Of a stretch of DNA of 59,321 bases, positions 53,094 through 59,321 are shown piece after piece. Location of the stretch: the NCBI GenBank assembly GCA_947372535.1, contig CANBUA010000002.1:1-59321 (forward strand). Direction: 5' to 3'. A model generated the notes under the pieces. It did no database searches. It was not told where the DNA came from and saw nothing but the letters and a program-made list of their open reading frames with translations. The stretch comes from Burkholderiales bacterium (GTDB lineage Bacteria > Pseudomonadota > Gammaproteobacteria > Burkholderiales > Burkholderiaceae). The stretch's first letter is position 1. Every line of letters begins with the position of its first letter. Both the position numbers and the translations under genes were made by a program.

Positions 53094-53942
53094 TTATCGC
53101 CCCGCACCCACGCCATTCGTCAGACCGGCTGCGTGCCAGACCTTCAGGGCATCAACGGTCGCCGCCACATCATGGACGCGCACCACACGGGCACCCAGAC
53201 TCACACCGGCCAGTGCGGCGGCCACACTGGCGGCCAGCCTGTCAGTCACCGGCTTGCCGATGAGCAGGCCCAAGGTCGATTTACGCGACCAACCCACGAG
53301 CAAAGGCAGGCCCAGCGCCAACAGTTGCGCCTGATCTTTGAGCAAGGCCAAGTTGTGTTCCGGTGTCTTGCCAAAGCCGATGCCAGGGTCCAGCACCATG
53401 CGCTCGCTGTCCACCCCAAGCGATGTCAAAGTGGCCACCCGCTCGTTCAAGAATGCTTTGACCTCTTCCACGACATCGCCATATTGCGGGCGTGCCTGCA
53501 TGGTGGCTGGATCACCGCGCATGTGCATGAGGCAGATGCCGCACGAAGGATGCGCTGCAACGGCCGCCTGGCTGCCTGGCGCAACGAGCGCCTGAATGTC
53601 GTTGATGATGTCAACACCCAGGTCCAGCGCCCGTTGCATGACCTCGGCCTTGCAGGTGTCCACCGACACCGCGCAACCCAAACTCACCGCGCCTTGGAGG
53701 ACCTCGGTCAGGCGTGACCATTCTTCGTCGACGCTCAACTGCGGCGCGCCAGGCCGGCTCGATTCACCGCCGATGTCCAGGATGTCGGCGCCCTCTTTGA
53801 GCAGCACTTCGCAATGAGCCAGTGCCTGGCGTGCCGAGTGATGCTGGCCACCGTCAGAGAAAGAGTCCGGCGTCACGTTCACGATGCCCATCACCTTAGG
53901 CTGGGCCAGGTCAATCTGAAAACGGGTAGTGGTCCAGCGCAT
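53094..53942 (-). CDS. folP: Dihydropteroate synthase
   Basis: FolP condenses p-aminobenzoate with hydroxymethyl-dihydropterin diphosphate in folate synthesis, and it is the sulfonamide target. The 282-residue protein has VMGIVNVTPDSFSDGGQH, DIGGESSRPGA, the INDIQAL segment, LMHMRGDPATMQ, DPGIGFGKTPEHNLALL and VGWSRKSTLG, with C-terminal VRVHDVAATVDAL. ATG 53942 gives the usual 16 residues before VMGI; ATG 53966 is an alternative. It lies between ftsH and glmM on the same strand. Confidence 0.96.
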   Translation of the reverse strand: MRWTTTRFQIDLAQPKVMGIVNVTPDSFSDGGQHHSARQALAHCEVLLKEGADILDIGGESSRPGAPQLSVDEEWSRLTEVLQGAVSLGCAVSVDTCKAEVMQRALDLGVDIINDIQALVAPGSQAAVAAHPSCGICLMHMRGDPATMQARPQYGDVVEEVKAFLNERVATLTSLGVDSERMVLDPGIGFGKTPEHNLALLKDQAQLLALGLPLLVGWSRKSTLGLLIGKPVTDRLAASVAAALAGVSLGARVVRVHDVAATVDALKVWHAAGLTNGVGAGR

Positions 53943-54068
53943 GGTCGCAGTCGGGCAAATGGACAAAGTGAAAGTGGCGAAGTCGAATCAGAACGCACCA
54001 TGAAAAACGGGGCTTGCGCCCCGTTCTGGTTCTTGTCATCCAAGTCGTCTCTCAGCGAGACGAACTCA

Positions 54069-55973
54069 TCAGACCGTTGCCGGCGTACCGTCGGGGCTGA
54101 TCGGTGGCTTAGTACCACCGTTGGGCCGACTCGACGCGGTCCAGTCCTTGGGCGGGCGGGGCTCACGGCCCTGCATGATGTCCTCGATCTGCTCTGCATC
54201 GATGGTTTCCCATTCCAGCAAAGCAGTGGCCATGGCATGCATCTTGTCCTGGTTGTCCTCGATCAGCTTTCGCGCAATGGCGTATTGCTCATCAATGATC
54301 TTGCGGATCTGTTTGTCCACCTTTTCCATGGTCTCTTCAGACATGTTGGTGGTCTTGGTGATCGAGCGGCCCAGGAAGACTTCACCTTCGTTATCGGCAT
54401 AGACCATGGGGCCCAGCTCGTCAGTCATGCCGTAGCGAGTGACCATGTCGCGGGCGATGGCCGTGGCACGCTCGAAGTCGTTGCTGGCGCCAGTGGTCAT
54501 CTGGTTCATGAACACTTCTTCCGCGATCCGGCCGCCGAACAGCACCGAAATGGTGTCCAGCATGCGCAGCTTGTCCAGGCTGTAGCGATCACCCTCGGGC
54601 AACTGCATGGTCAAACCCAGCGCACGGCCACGCGGGATGATGGTGACTTTGTGCACCGGATCTGTCTTGGGCAACAGGCGCGCTACCAGCGCATGGCCAG
54701 ACTCATGGTAGGCCGTGTTCTTGCGTTCCTCTTCAGGCATGATCATGGACTTGCGCTCAGGGCCCATCATGATCTTGTCCTTGGCCTTCTCGAAGTCGTT
54801 CATCTCCACCACCCGGCCACTGCGGCGAGCAGCGAACAGGGCGGCTTCATTGACCAGGTTGGCCAAGTCGGCACCCGAGAAACCAGGCGTGCCACGGGCC
54901 AGGATGTCGGCGCGCACGTCTTGCCCCACCGGCACCTTGCGGATGTGCACATTGAGGATCTGCTCGCGGCCACGCACGTCGGGCAGCGTCACATAGACCT
55001 GGCGGTCGAAACGACCGGGACGCAGCAAGGCCGGGTCCAGGATGTCGGGGCGGTTGGTCGCGGCGATCACGATCACGCCCAGGTTGGTCTCGAACCCGTC
55101 CATCTCGACCAGCATCTGGTTCAGGGTCTGCTCGCGCTCGTCATTGCCACCACCCACGCCAGCGCCGCGATGGCGGCCCACGGCGTCGATTTCATCGACG
55201 AAGATGATGCAAGGCGCGTTTTTCTTGGCCTGCTCGAACATGTCACGGACACGGGCTGCGCCCACACCGACGAACATTTCGACGAAGTCGGAACCCGAAA
55301 TCGTGAAGAAAGGCACTTTGGCCTCGCCCGCAATGGACTTGGCCAACAAGGTCTTACCGGTACCAGGAGGCCCAACCATCAGCACGCCACGGGGAATGCG
55401 GCCGCCAAGCTTCTGGAATTTCTGCGGATCACGCAAGAAATCGACCAACTCTTTGACTTCTTCCTTGGCCTCGTCGCAACCAGCGACGTCAGCAAAGGTG
55501 ATCGTGTTGTTGGTCTCGTCCAGCATGCGCGCTCGGCTCTTGCCGAAGCTGAATGCGCCGCCCTTGCCGCCACCTTGCATCTGACGCATGAAGTAAATCC
55601 ACACGCCAATCAGCAGCAGCATCGGGCCCCAGGACATCAGCAGGCTCATCAGGAGCGACTGCTCTTCACGGGGCTTGACGTCGAACTTGACGTTGTTGTT
55701 GATCAGGTCACCCACCAGACCGCGGTCCAGGTAAGTGGCCGTGCTGCGCAGGCGTTTGTCGTCAGTGGTGACGGCCAGGATTTCCGTGCCGCCGCCGCCC
55801 TCTTGCAGGGTGACGCTCTTGATCCGCTTGGCGCGGACTTCTTCGAGGAAATCCGAGTAGCCCACCTGCGTACCGCCAGACGTGCTGCGATCGAACTGCT
55901 TGAACACGGTGAACAGCACGAGTGCCACCACCAGCCAGACAGCGATCTTGGAAAACCATTGATTGTTGTTCAC
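54069..55973 (-). CDS. ftsH: ATP-dependent zinc metalloprotease FtsH
   Basis: FtsH is a membrane-anchored AAA+ protease for quality control and regulated proteolysis. The 634-residue protein has two N-terminal helices flanking a periplasmic region, Walker [19 protein letters not shown], Walker B IIFVDEID, the second region of homology [20 protein letters not shown] and the zinc site HESGH (423-427). The start is set at GTG 55973 (reading [12 protein letters not shown]) because AAGGAG lies six bases upstream; the ATG five codons earlier (55988) contains that Shine-Dalgarno itself. It is followed by folP. Confidence 0.96.
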   Translation of the reverse strand: MNNNQWFSKIAVWLVVALVLFTVFKQFDRSTSGGTQVGYSDFLEEVRAKRIKSVTLQEGGGGTEILAVTTDDKRLRSTATYLDRGLVGDLINNNVKFDVKPREEQSLLMSLLMSWGPMLLLIGVWIYFMRQMQGGGKGGAFSFGKSRARMLDETNNTITFADVAGCDEAKEEVKELVDFLRDPQKFQKLGGRIPRGVLMVGPPGTGKTLLAKSIAGEAKVPFFTISGSDFVEMFVGVGAARVRDMFEQAKKNAPCIIFVDEIDAVGRHRGAGVGGGNDEREQTLNQMLVEMDGFETNLGVIVIAATNRPDILDPALLRPGRFDRQVYVTLPDVRGREQILNVHIRKVPVGQDVRADILARGTPGFSGADLANLVNEAALFAARRSGRVVEMNDFEKAKDKIMMGPERKSMIMPEEERKNTAYHESGHALVARLLPKTDPVHKVTIIPRGRALGLTMQLPEGDRYSLDKLRMLDTISVLFGGRIAEEVFMNQMTTGASNDFERATAIARDMVTRYGMTDELGPMVYADNEGEVFLGRSITKTTNMSEETMEKVDKQIRKIIDEQYAIARKLIEDNQDKMHAMATALLEWETIDAEQIEDIMQGREPRPPKDWTASSRPNGGTKPPISPDGTPATV

Positions 55974-56061
55974 CCGCGGCTCCTTCATCAACCACGCATC
56001 GGCCACGTCTCGCAGCCGACTGCACAAGGCCAGATTTCAATAGGAAATCCATACCCTTCGC

Positions 56062-56091
56062 GGTATCTGAGGGTGATTCTAGAACAGTCAA
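56062..56091 (-). promoter_or_regulatory. Candidate ftsH promoter
   Basis: On the minus strand TTGACT (-35, 56091 to 56086) and GATACC (-10, 56067 to 56062) are 18 bases apart, about 90 bases ahead of the ftsH start. The same region, with CTTGAC and a CCCTCAGAT stretch about 13 bases later, also resembles a sigma-32 heat-shock promoter, which would fit ftsH. Neither assignment is strong. The rest of 55974-56185 shows no gene. Confidence 0.35.
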
Positions 56092-56185
56092 GTCCCCCTC
56101 GTTGAATTTGTGCAGCTTTCTATGGACTGAACAGGGGCACCAAAACAGATCATTCCCGGACAAATGCCCATTTCAGACCATTCGA

Positions 56186-56857
56186 TCACGATTTAAGCCC
56201 CACGCCCACCAAAAAAGTCTCGGACGACTTGTCACGGGAGGCCTTGGGTTTGACGGTTTTCACGAGGCGGAAAGTTGACTTGAACAAGGTGACTGATGGC
56301 GTGTAGCCGCCACCATGGAAAACCTTGCACACCAAGGCGCCATTGGGCTTGAGGTGGACTTTGCAGAACTCTACCGCCAGTTCGACCAAGTGGGCAATGC
56401 GCGCACCGTCGGTCACATCGATGCCACTCAAATTGGGGGCCATGTCGGAAATCACCACGTCGACCTGGCGATCACCCAAAGTGGCCTCCAGTTCAGCCAA
56501 CACGGCATCTTCTCGGAAGTCACCCTGGATGAACTGCACGCCTTCGATGGGCTCGAAATCCAGCAGGTCCAGCGCGATGATGGTGCCGTTGAGCGCGCCC
56601 ACGGCCGCACCGCCCGCGCCCACATCCTTAGGCGCGAACTTGCGGCGCACGTACTGGCTCCAGGCGCCCGGCACGGCGCCCAGGTCCACCACCACCTGCC
56701 CAGGCTGGATCAGGCGTAGGTTCTCATCGATCTCTTTGAGCTTGTAGGCCGCACGGGAGCGGTAGCCCTCTTTTTGGGCTTGGCGGACGTAAGGATCATG
56801 GATGTGCTCGTTCAACCATGCCTTATTTATCTTCTTGCTTTTGCTTTGTACTTTCAT
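56186..56857 (-). CDS. rlmE: 23S rRNA (uridine-2'-O-)methyltransferase RlmE
   Basis: RlmE (FtsJ/RrmJ) 2'-O-methylates U2552 in the 23S rRNA A-loop. The 223-residue protein has the SAM motif [15 protein letters not shown] and the K-D-K-E catalytic set in [33 protein letters not shown] and [12 protein letters not shown] 56857 ([14 protein letters not shown]) fits the family start. A longer open frame to 57346 is only antisense to yhbY. It is divergent from yhbY with an 18-base gap and lies ahead of ftsH. Confidence 0.95.
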   Translation of the reverse strand: MKVQSKSKKINKAWLNEHIHDPYVRQAQKEGYRSRAAYKLKEIDENLRLIQPGQVVVDLGAVPGAWSQYVRRKFAPKDVGAGGAAVGALNGTIIALDLLDFEPIEGVQFIQGDFREDAVLAELEATLGDRQVDVVISDMAPNLSGIDVTDGARIAHLVELAVEFCKVHLKPNGALVCKVFHGGGYTPSVTLFKSTFRLVKTVKPKASRDKSSETFLVGVGLKS

Positions 56858-56869
56858 GACAGGGATAAT
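56841..56869 (+). promoter_or_regulatory. Candidate yhbY promoter overlapping the rlmE start
   Basis: TTGCTT (-35, 56841-56846) and GATAAT (-10, 56864-56869) are 17 bases apart, and the -35 lies inside the rlmE coding sequence. A start seven bases past the -10 would fall at about 56876, the yhbY ATG itself. On the opposite strand TATTAT at the same place could serve rlmE. Confidence 0.4.
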
Positions 56870-56875
56870 ACGCAA

Positions 56876-57349
56876 ATGCCTGCGATACAACTGACCACTG
56901 CCGAGCGAAAAGTCCTTAGGGCCGACGCACACCACCTTGACCCCGTCGTGATGATCGGGGGCGATGGCCTCACACCTGCCGTGACGAAGGAGGCCAACAT
57001 GGCCTTGAACGCCCACGGCCTCATCAAAGTCCGCGTGTTGGGCGATGACCGAGCCGCACGCGAGGCCATGTATGTGGCTTTGTGCGATCAGCTCGATGCC
57101 GCGCCCATCCAGCACATCGGCAAGTTGCTGGTGATCTGGCGTCCCATCCCTGACAAGGCTGAGGTCGATGACCGTGAAGACCACAAGGGTGCGCCCCGAG
57201 AGGTCAAGATCCTGAAGTTCTCCAAGAGTGGTCTGCGCCGCCCTGAAGTCAAGAAGATCAAGGTCATGGCCAATGAGCGGGTCACCGCTGGCGGCCTGAT
57301 CAAGCGCGCCAAGAAGCGCGTGGCCAGCACCAAAAAACCGGGCCAATGA
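56876..57349 (+). CDS. yhbY: CRM-domain RNA-binding protein YhbY
   Basis: YhbY is a small ribosome-assembly factor that binds pre-50S particles. The 157-residue protein has the CRM fold: [20 protein letters not shown], the GxxG-like [22 protein letters not shown] and a GKLLVIWRP strand. A basic tail ([27 protein letters not shown]) is longer than in the E. coli protein. ATG 56876 has AGGGA about 10 bases upstream. It is followed immediately by an intrinsic terminator, so it is a one-gene unit. Confidence 0.93.
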   Translation: MPAIQLTTAERKVLRADAHHLDPVVMIGGDGLTPAVTKEANMALNAHGLIKVRVLGDDRAAREAMYVALCDQLDAAPIQHIGKLLVIWRPIPDKAEVDDREDHKGAPREVKILKFSKSGLRRPEVKKIKVMANERVTAGGLIKRAKKRVASTKKPGQ

Positions 57350-57377
57350 AAAACAGCGCCGAAAAGCGCTGTTTTTT
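57350..57377 (+). terminator. Rho-independent terminator after yhbY
   Basis: Stem AAACAGCGC (57351-57359) pairs with GCGCTGTTT (57366-57374) around CGAAAA, with the U-run continuing to 57377. It begins one base after the stop codon. Confidence 0.88.
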
Positions 57378-57414
57378 CTGTGTTGCTGCTTGAGCTTTCG
57401 TCAACTGAGAAGGC

Positions 57415-57882
57415 TCAGCAGCGTCCCGTCGCCGTCAGGCGCCAGGCCAGCACCATCACCATGACGGCCTTGAGCCAGTACATCACGGCCGAGATGCCAT
57501 GAAGCGCGCCGAATGACAAGGCGGTCGCTTGACCAGCTTTGGCCGCTTCCATCATGGGATGCATCGCGAACTGTCCGAACACCGTGAGGAACAAGGCGCC
57601 CAGGACCAACAACAAATGCGCCGTCATGACCTGCTTGGCGCCCGTGCGTTCGGCCTCATCGCGCACACGCCGACGCTCCATCAGAAAGAGCACGATGGCC
57701 AGGCCTAAGCTGACCTTGGCCTCTATGGAGAAGATGCGCCCTGCCCCAGCGCCAGCCATGGGGCGATCCAGTACCGCGAACAAGCTGGGCGCCGCAATGG
57801 CGCCAATGCCCACGATCATGCCGGCCCAAAGACCAGCCAGCCAGCCCTGCAAGCGAAGCAGTTTGGGAGCCATCATCGTCAT
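57415..57882 (-). CDS. DUF4149 family membrane protein
   Basis: The 155-residue inner-membrane protein has four hydrophobic segments (about 12-38, 52-68, 88-106 and 126-148). The first has LAGLWAGMIVGIGAIAAPSLFAVL and the second follows AGRIFSIEAKVSLGLAIVLF, both typical of DUF4149. Function is unknown. Its ATG overlaps the greA stop (TGATG), so it is co-translated with greA. The position beside greA is conserved in Burkholderiales. Confidence 0.82.
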   Translation of the reverse strand: MTMMAPKLLRLQGWLAGLWAGMIVGIGAIAAPSLFAVLDRPMAGAGAGRIFSIEAKVSLGLAIVLFLMERRRVRDEAERTGAKQVMTAHLLLVLGALFLTVFGQFAMHPMMEAAKAGQATALSFGALHGISAVMYWLKAVMVMVLAWRLTATGRC

Positions 57883-58364
57883 CAGATGTAGCGGACGTCC
57901 ATGACCTCGTAGTGGCGCACGCCGCCCGGGGCTTGAACGGCAGCCACGTCGCCAGCTTCCTTGCCGATCAGGGCGCGGGCAATGGGTGAGCTGATGGAGA
58001 TGAGGCCCTGTTTCAGGTCGGCTTCATCATCGCCGACGATCTGGTAGGTCACGGGCTCGCCGGATTCTTCGACTTCCAGGTCCACCGTGGAGCCGAACAC
58101 AATGCGGCCACCGGCATCCAGCGTGGTGGGATCGATGATCTGCGCGGCCGACAGCTTGCCGTCGATCTCCATGATGCGGCCTTCGATGAAGCCCTGCTTG
58201 TCCTTGGCGGCGTCGTACTCGGCATTTTCCGACAGGTCACCCTGGGCGCGGGCTTCGGCGATGGCCTGCACCACGGCAGGACGCTCAACATGCTTGAGGC
58301 GCTGCAACTCTTCTTTGAGTTTTTCAGCGCCGCGCTTGGTGATGGGGATGGTGGAGGAGGCCAT
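57882..58364 (-). CDS. greA: Transcription elongation factor GreA
   Basis: GreA rescues backtracked RNA polymerase by stimulating transcript cleavage. The 160-residue protein has the N-terminal coiled coil ([18 protein letters not shown], then [20 protein letters not shown] with the acidic D and E residues at the tip) and the C-terminal FKBP-like domain ([20 protein letters not shown] in register, and [16 protein letters not shown]). ATG 58364 is chosen; an upstream codon at 58424 would add 20 unconserved residues. It lies downstream of carB. Confidence 0.96.
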   Translation of the reverse strand: MASSTIPITKRGAEKLKEELQRLKHVERPAVVQAIAEARAQGDLSENAEYDAAKDKQGFIEGRIMEIDGKLSAAQIIDPTTLDAGGRIVFGSTVDLEVEESGEPVTYQIVGDDEADLKQGLISISSPIARALIGKEAGDVAAVQAPGGVRHYEVMDVRYI

Positions 58365-58478
58365 GAGGTCGTCTCGGAATGAAAGTGGGTTCTCAAAAGA
58401 CACGAAGCCGCTGCCATGGTCCACCGTGTCGGGTGAATGCCAGGCGCGGCCCCAGGTCGTTCTCTTTGAAGCGGATCA

Positions 58479-58500
58479 CCCGAGGGGGCAAACCCTCGGG
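58479..58500 (-). other. Hairpin between carB and greA
   Basis: CCCGAGGG (58479-58486) and CCCTCGGG (58493-58500) form a perfect 8-bp GC-rich stem with a 6-base loop, about 16 bases after the carB stop. There is no U-run, so it is not a classic terminator. It may protect the carB mRNA 3' end or act as an attenuator before greA. Confidence 0.4.
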
Positions 58501-58515
58501 CTGAATCGGCACAGT

Positions 58516-59321
58516 TTAGTGCAGTTTGGCGTGCAACTCTTGCAGCGAGTACACCACCAGGTCGTCCTGGTGCTTGAGGGCTTCGACAGCGGCTTCGCAA
58601 CCGGCCATCGTGGTGTAGTAGGTGATGCGGTTGGCCAGCGCCGCCGTGCGGATGCTGCGCGAATCGGCAATGGCCGTGCGCGTCTCGTCCACCGTGGTGA
58701 AGACCAACTGGATCTCGCCGGCCTTGATGGCGTCCGCGATGTGCGGGCGGCCATCCTTGACCTTGTTCACTGGCTTGACCGGTACACCGGCTGCTGCAAT
58801 GGCTGCGGCCGTGCCCTTGGTGGCCACCACCGAGAAACCCAACTCGATCAGGTCGCGGGCGACGGACACGGCACGGGCCTTGTCGCCATCCTTGACCGAG
58901 ATGCAGACCGTGCCCTTGGTAGGCAGGCGCGAACCGGCGCCCAGTTGGCTCTTGAGCATCGCCTCGCCGAAGGTTTCGCCCACGCCCATGACTTCGCCCG
59001 TGGAGCGCATTTCAGGGCCAAGCACCGGATCGACGCCCGGGAACTTGTTGAACGGGAAAACGGCTTCCTTGACAGTGAAATAAGGCGGCACGACTTCGCG
59101 CGGGGCCTGGCCATCAGGGCTCTTTTGCGTGCCCAGCTTCTGGCCGGCCATGCAGCGTGCCGCGATCTTGGCCAGGGGCTGACCCGTGGCCTTGGACACG
59201 TAAGGCACCGTGCGCGAGGCGCGTGGGTTGACTTCCAGCACGTAGACCGTGGCCTTGTCCAGGCTGCCGGTCACATCGCCCTGGATGGCGAACTGCACGT
59301 TCATCAGGCCGATCACGTTCA
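58516..59321 (-). CDS. carB: Carbamoyl-phosphate synthase large subunit, C-terminal part (truncated)
   Basis: Only the last 268 or so codons are inside the window, and the gene continues past its right edge. The visible part ends the second ATP-grasp domain (VYVLEVNPRASRTVPYVSKA, then GQPLAKIAARCMAGQKL) and contains the allosteric MGS-like domain (KGTVCISVKDGDKARAVSVA, VVATKGTAAAIAAAGVPVKP and LVFTTVDETRTAIADSRSIR). The enzyme makes carbamoyl phosphate for pyrimidine and arginine synthesis. The stop is TAA at 58518-58516. Confidence 0.97.
   Translation of the reverse strand, partial: NVIGLMNVQFAIQGDVTGSLDKATVYVLEVNPRASRTVPYVSKATGQPLAKIAARCMAGQKLGTQKSPDGQAPREVVPPYFTVKEAVFPFNKFPGVDPVLGPEMRSTGEVMGVGETFGEAMLKSQLGAGSRLPTKGTVCISVKDGDKARAVSVARDLIELGFSVVATKGTAAAIAAAGVPVKPVNKVKDGRPHIADAIKAGEIQLVFTTVDETRTAIADSRSIRTAALANRITYYTTMAGCEAAVEALKHQDDLVVYSLQELHAKLH

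Noticed and set aside
53814..56105. 763-codon open frame on the plus strand
   Set aside because: It is antisense to ftsH, whose Walker and zinc motifs are intact. Low-complexity composition without domains.
56858..57346. Upstream extension of rlmE by 163 codons
   Set aside because: The extension is antisense to yhbY, and the FtsJ family starts at the MKVQSKSKK methionine.
1..59321. Mobile element, prophage, CRISPR array or defence island
   Set aside because: No transposase, integrase, terminal repeats, spaced direct repeats or restriction-type genes are seen. The gene order is conserved core chromosome; AddAB is a general repair complex.
1..59321. tRNA or rRNA genes
   Set aside because: No T-loop GTTCGAATC-type signature with a matching acceptor stem was found in the intergenic regions on either strand.

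Overview
The window is a GC-rich, gene-dense chromosomal segment from a betaproteobacterium, most likely of the order Burkholderiales. The evidence is gene order and gene content. The block carB-greA-DUF4149-yhbY/rlmE-ftsH-folP-glmM beside pstSCAB-phoU-phoB-phoR, the block mltG-tmk-holB-pilZ-tatD, trxA-rho-rpmE (type B L31), an AddAB-type helicase-nuclease pair, and DUF4936, NRDE and ArnT-like proteins are all typical of that group. I see no phage, insertion sequence, CRISPR array, tRNA or rRNA. Genes at both window edges (aapQ and carB) are truncated.

Layout. 1-1732: two permeases of a general L-amino-acid ABC transporter, without an adjacent ATPase gene. 1746-4186: two overlapping membrane diguanylate cyclases. 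4361-4772: a small conserved-looking protein with its own promoter candidate and terminator. 4826-8928: the coupled mltG-tmk-holB-pilZ-tatD operon (minus strand). 8981-12276: ygfZ, DUF4936, NRDE/TANGO2-like, and a thioesterase-acetyltransferase fusion. 12305-18765: a fatty-acid operon (PsrA-like TetR regulator, long FabG, double-hotdog MaoC hydratase, thiolase, acyl-CoA ligase) with a PsrA-type operator ahead of it. 18969-26260: iron alcohol dehydrogenase, CorC/HlyC-like membrane protein, a soluble hybrid histidine kinase and Tex. 26487-31579: pyrD, then a more accessory stretch with a methyltransferase, a GINT1-like beta-propeller protein and a pseudokinase-HDOD protein. 31716-38083: addB-addA. 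38180-42302: trxA, rho, rpmE and an ArnT-like membrane protein. 42365-50848: the complete Pst/Pho phosphate system followed by a CPA2 antiporter. 51091-51585: a secreted fasciclin-domain protein divergent from pstS. 51593-59321: glmM, folP, ftsH, rlmE/yhbY, DUF4149, greA and the end of carB.

How the genes work together. The phosphate block is the clearest circuit. A PhoB box sits ahead of pstS with a -10 hexamer at the expected spacing, and three further PhoB half-sites at exact 11-bp spacing face the divergent fasciclin gene, which suggests a secreted Pho-regulon member. The fatty-acid block reads as a self-contained, self-regulated acyl-CoA module. The trxA-rho-rpmE block has long structured leaders ahead of rho and rpmE.

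The most novel-looking items are the Pho-controlled fasciclin gene, the tandem hairpins in the rpmE leader, the pseudokinase-HDOD protein beside the GINT1-like and methyltransferase genes, and the palindromic site ahead of fadD. No wholly new multi-gene system is evident. All functional calls come from motif reading and family knowledge; no database search was run.
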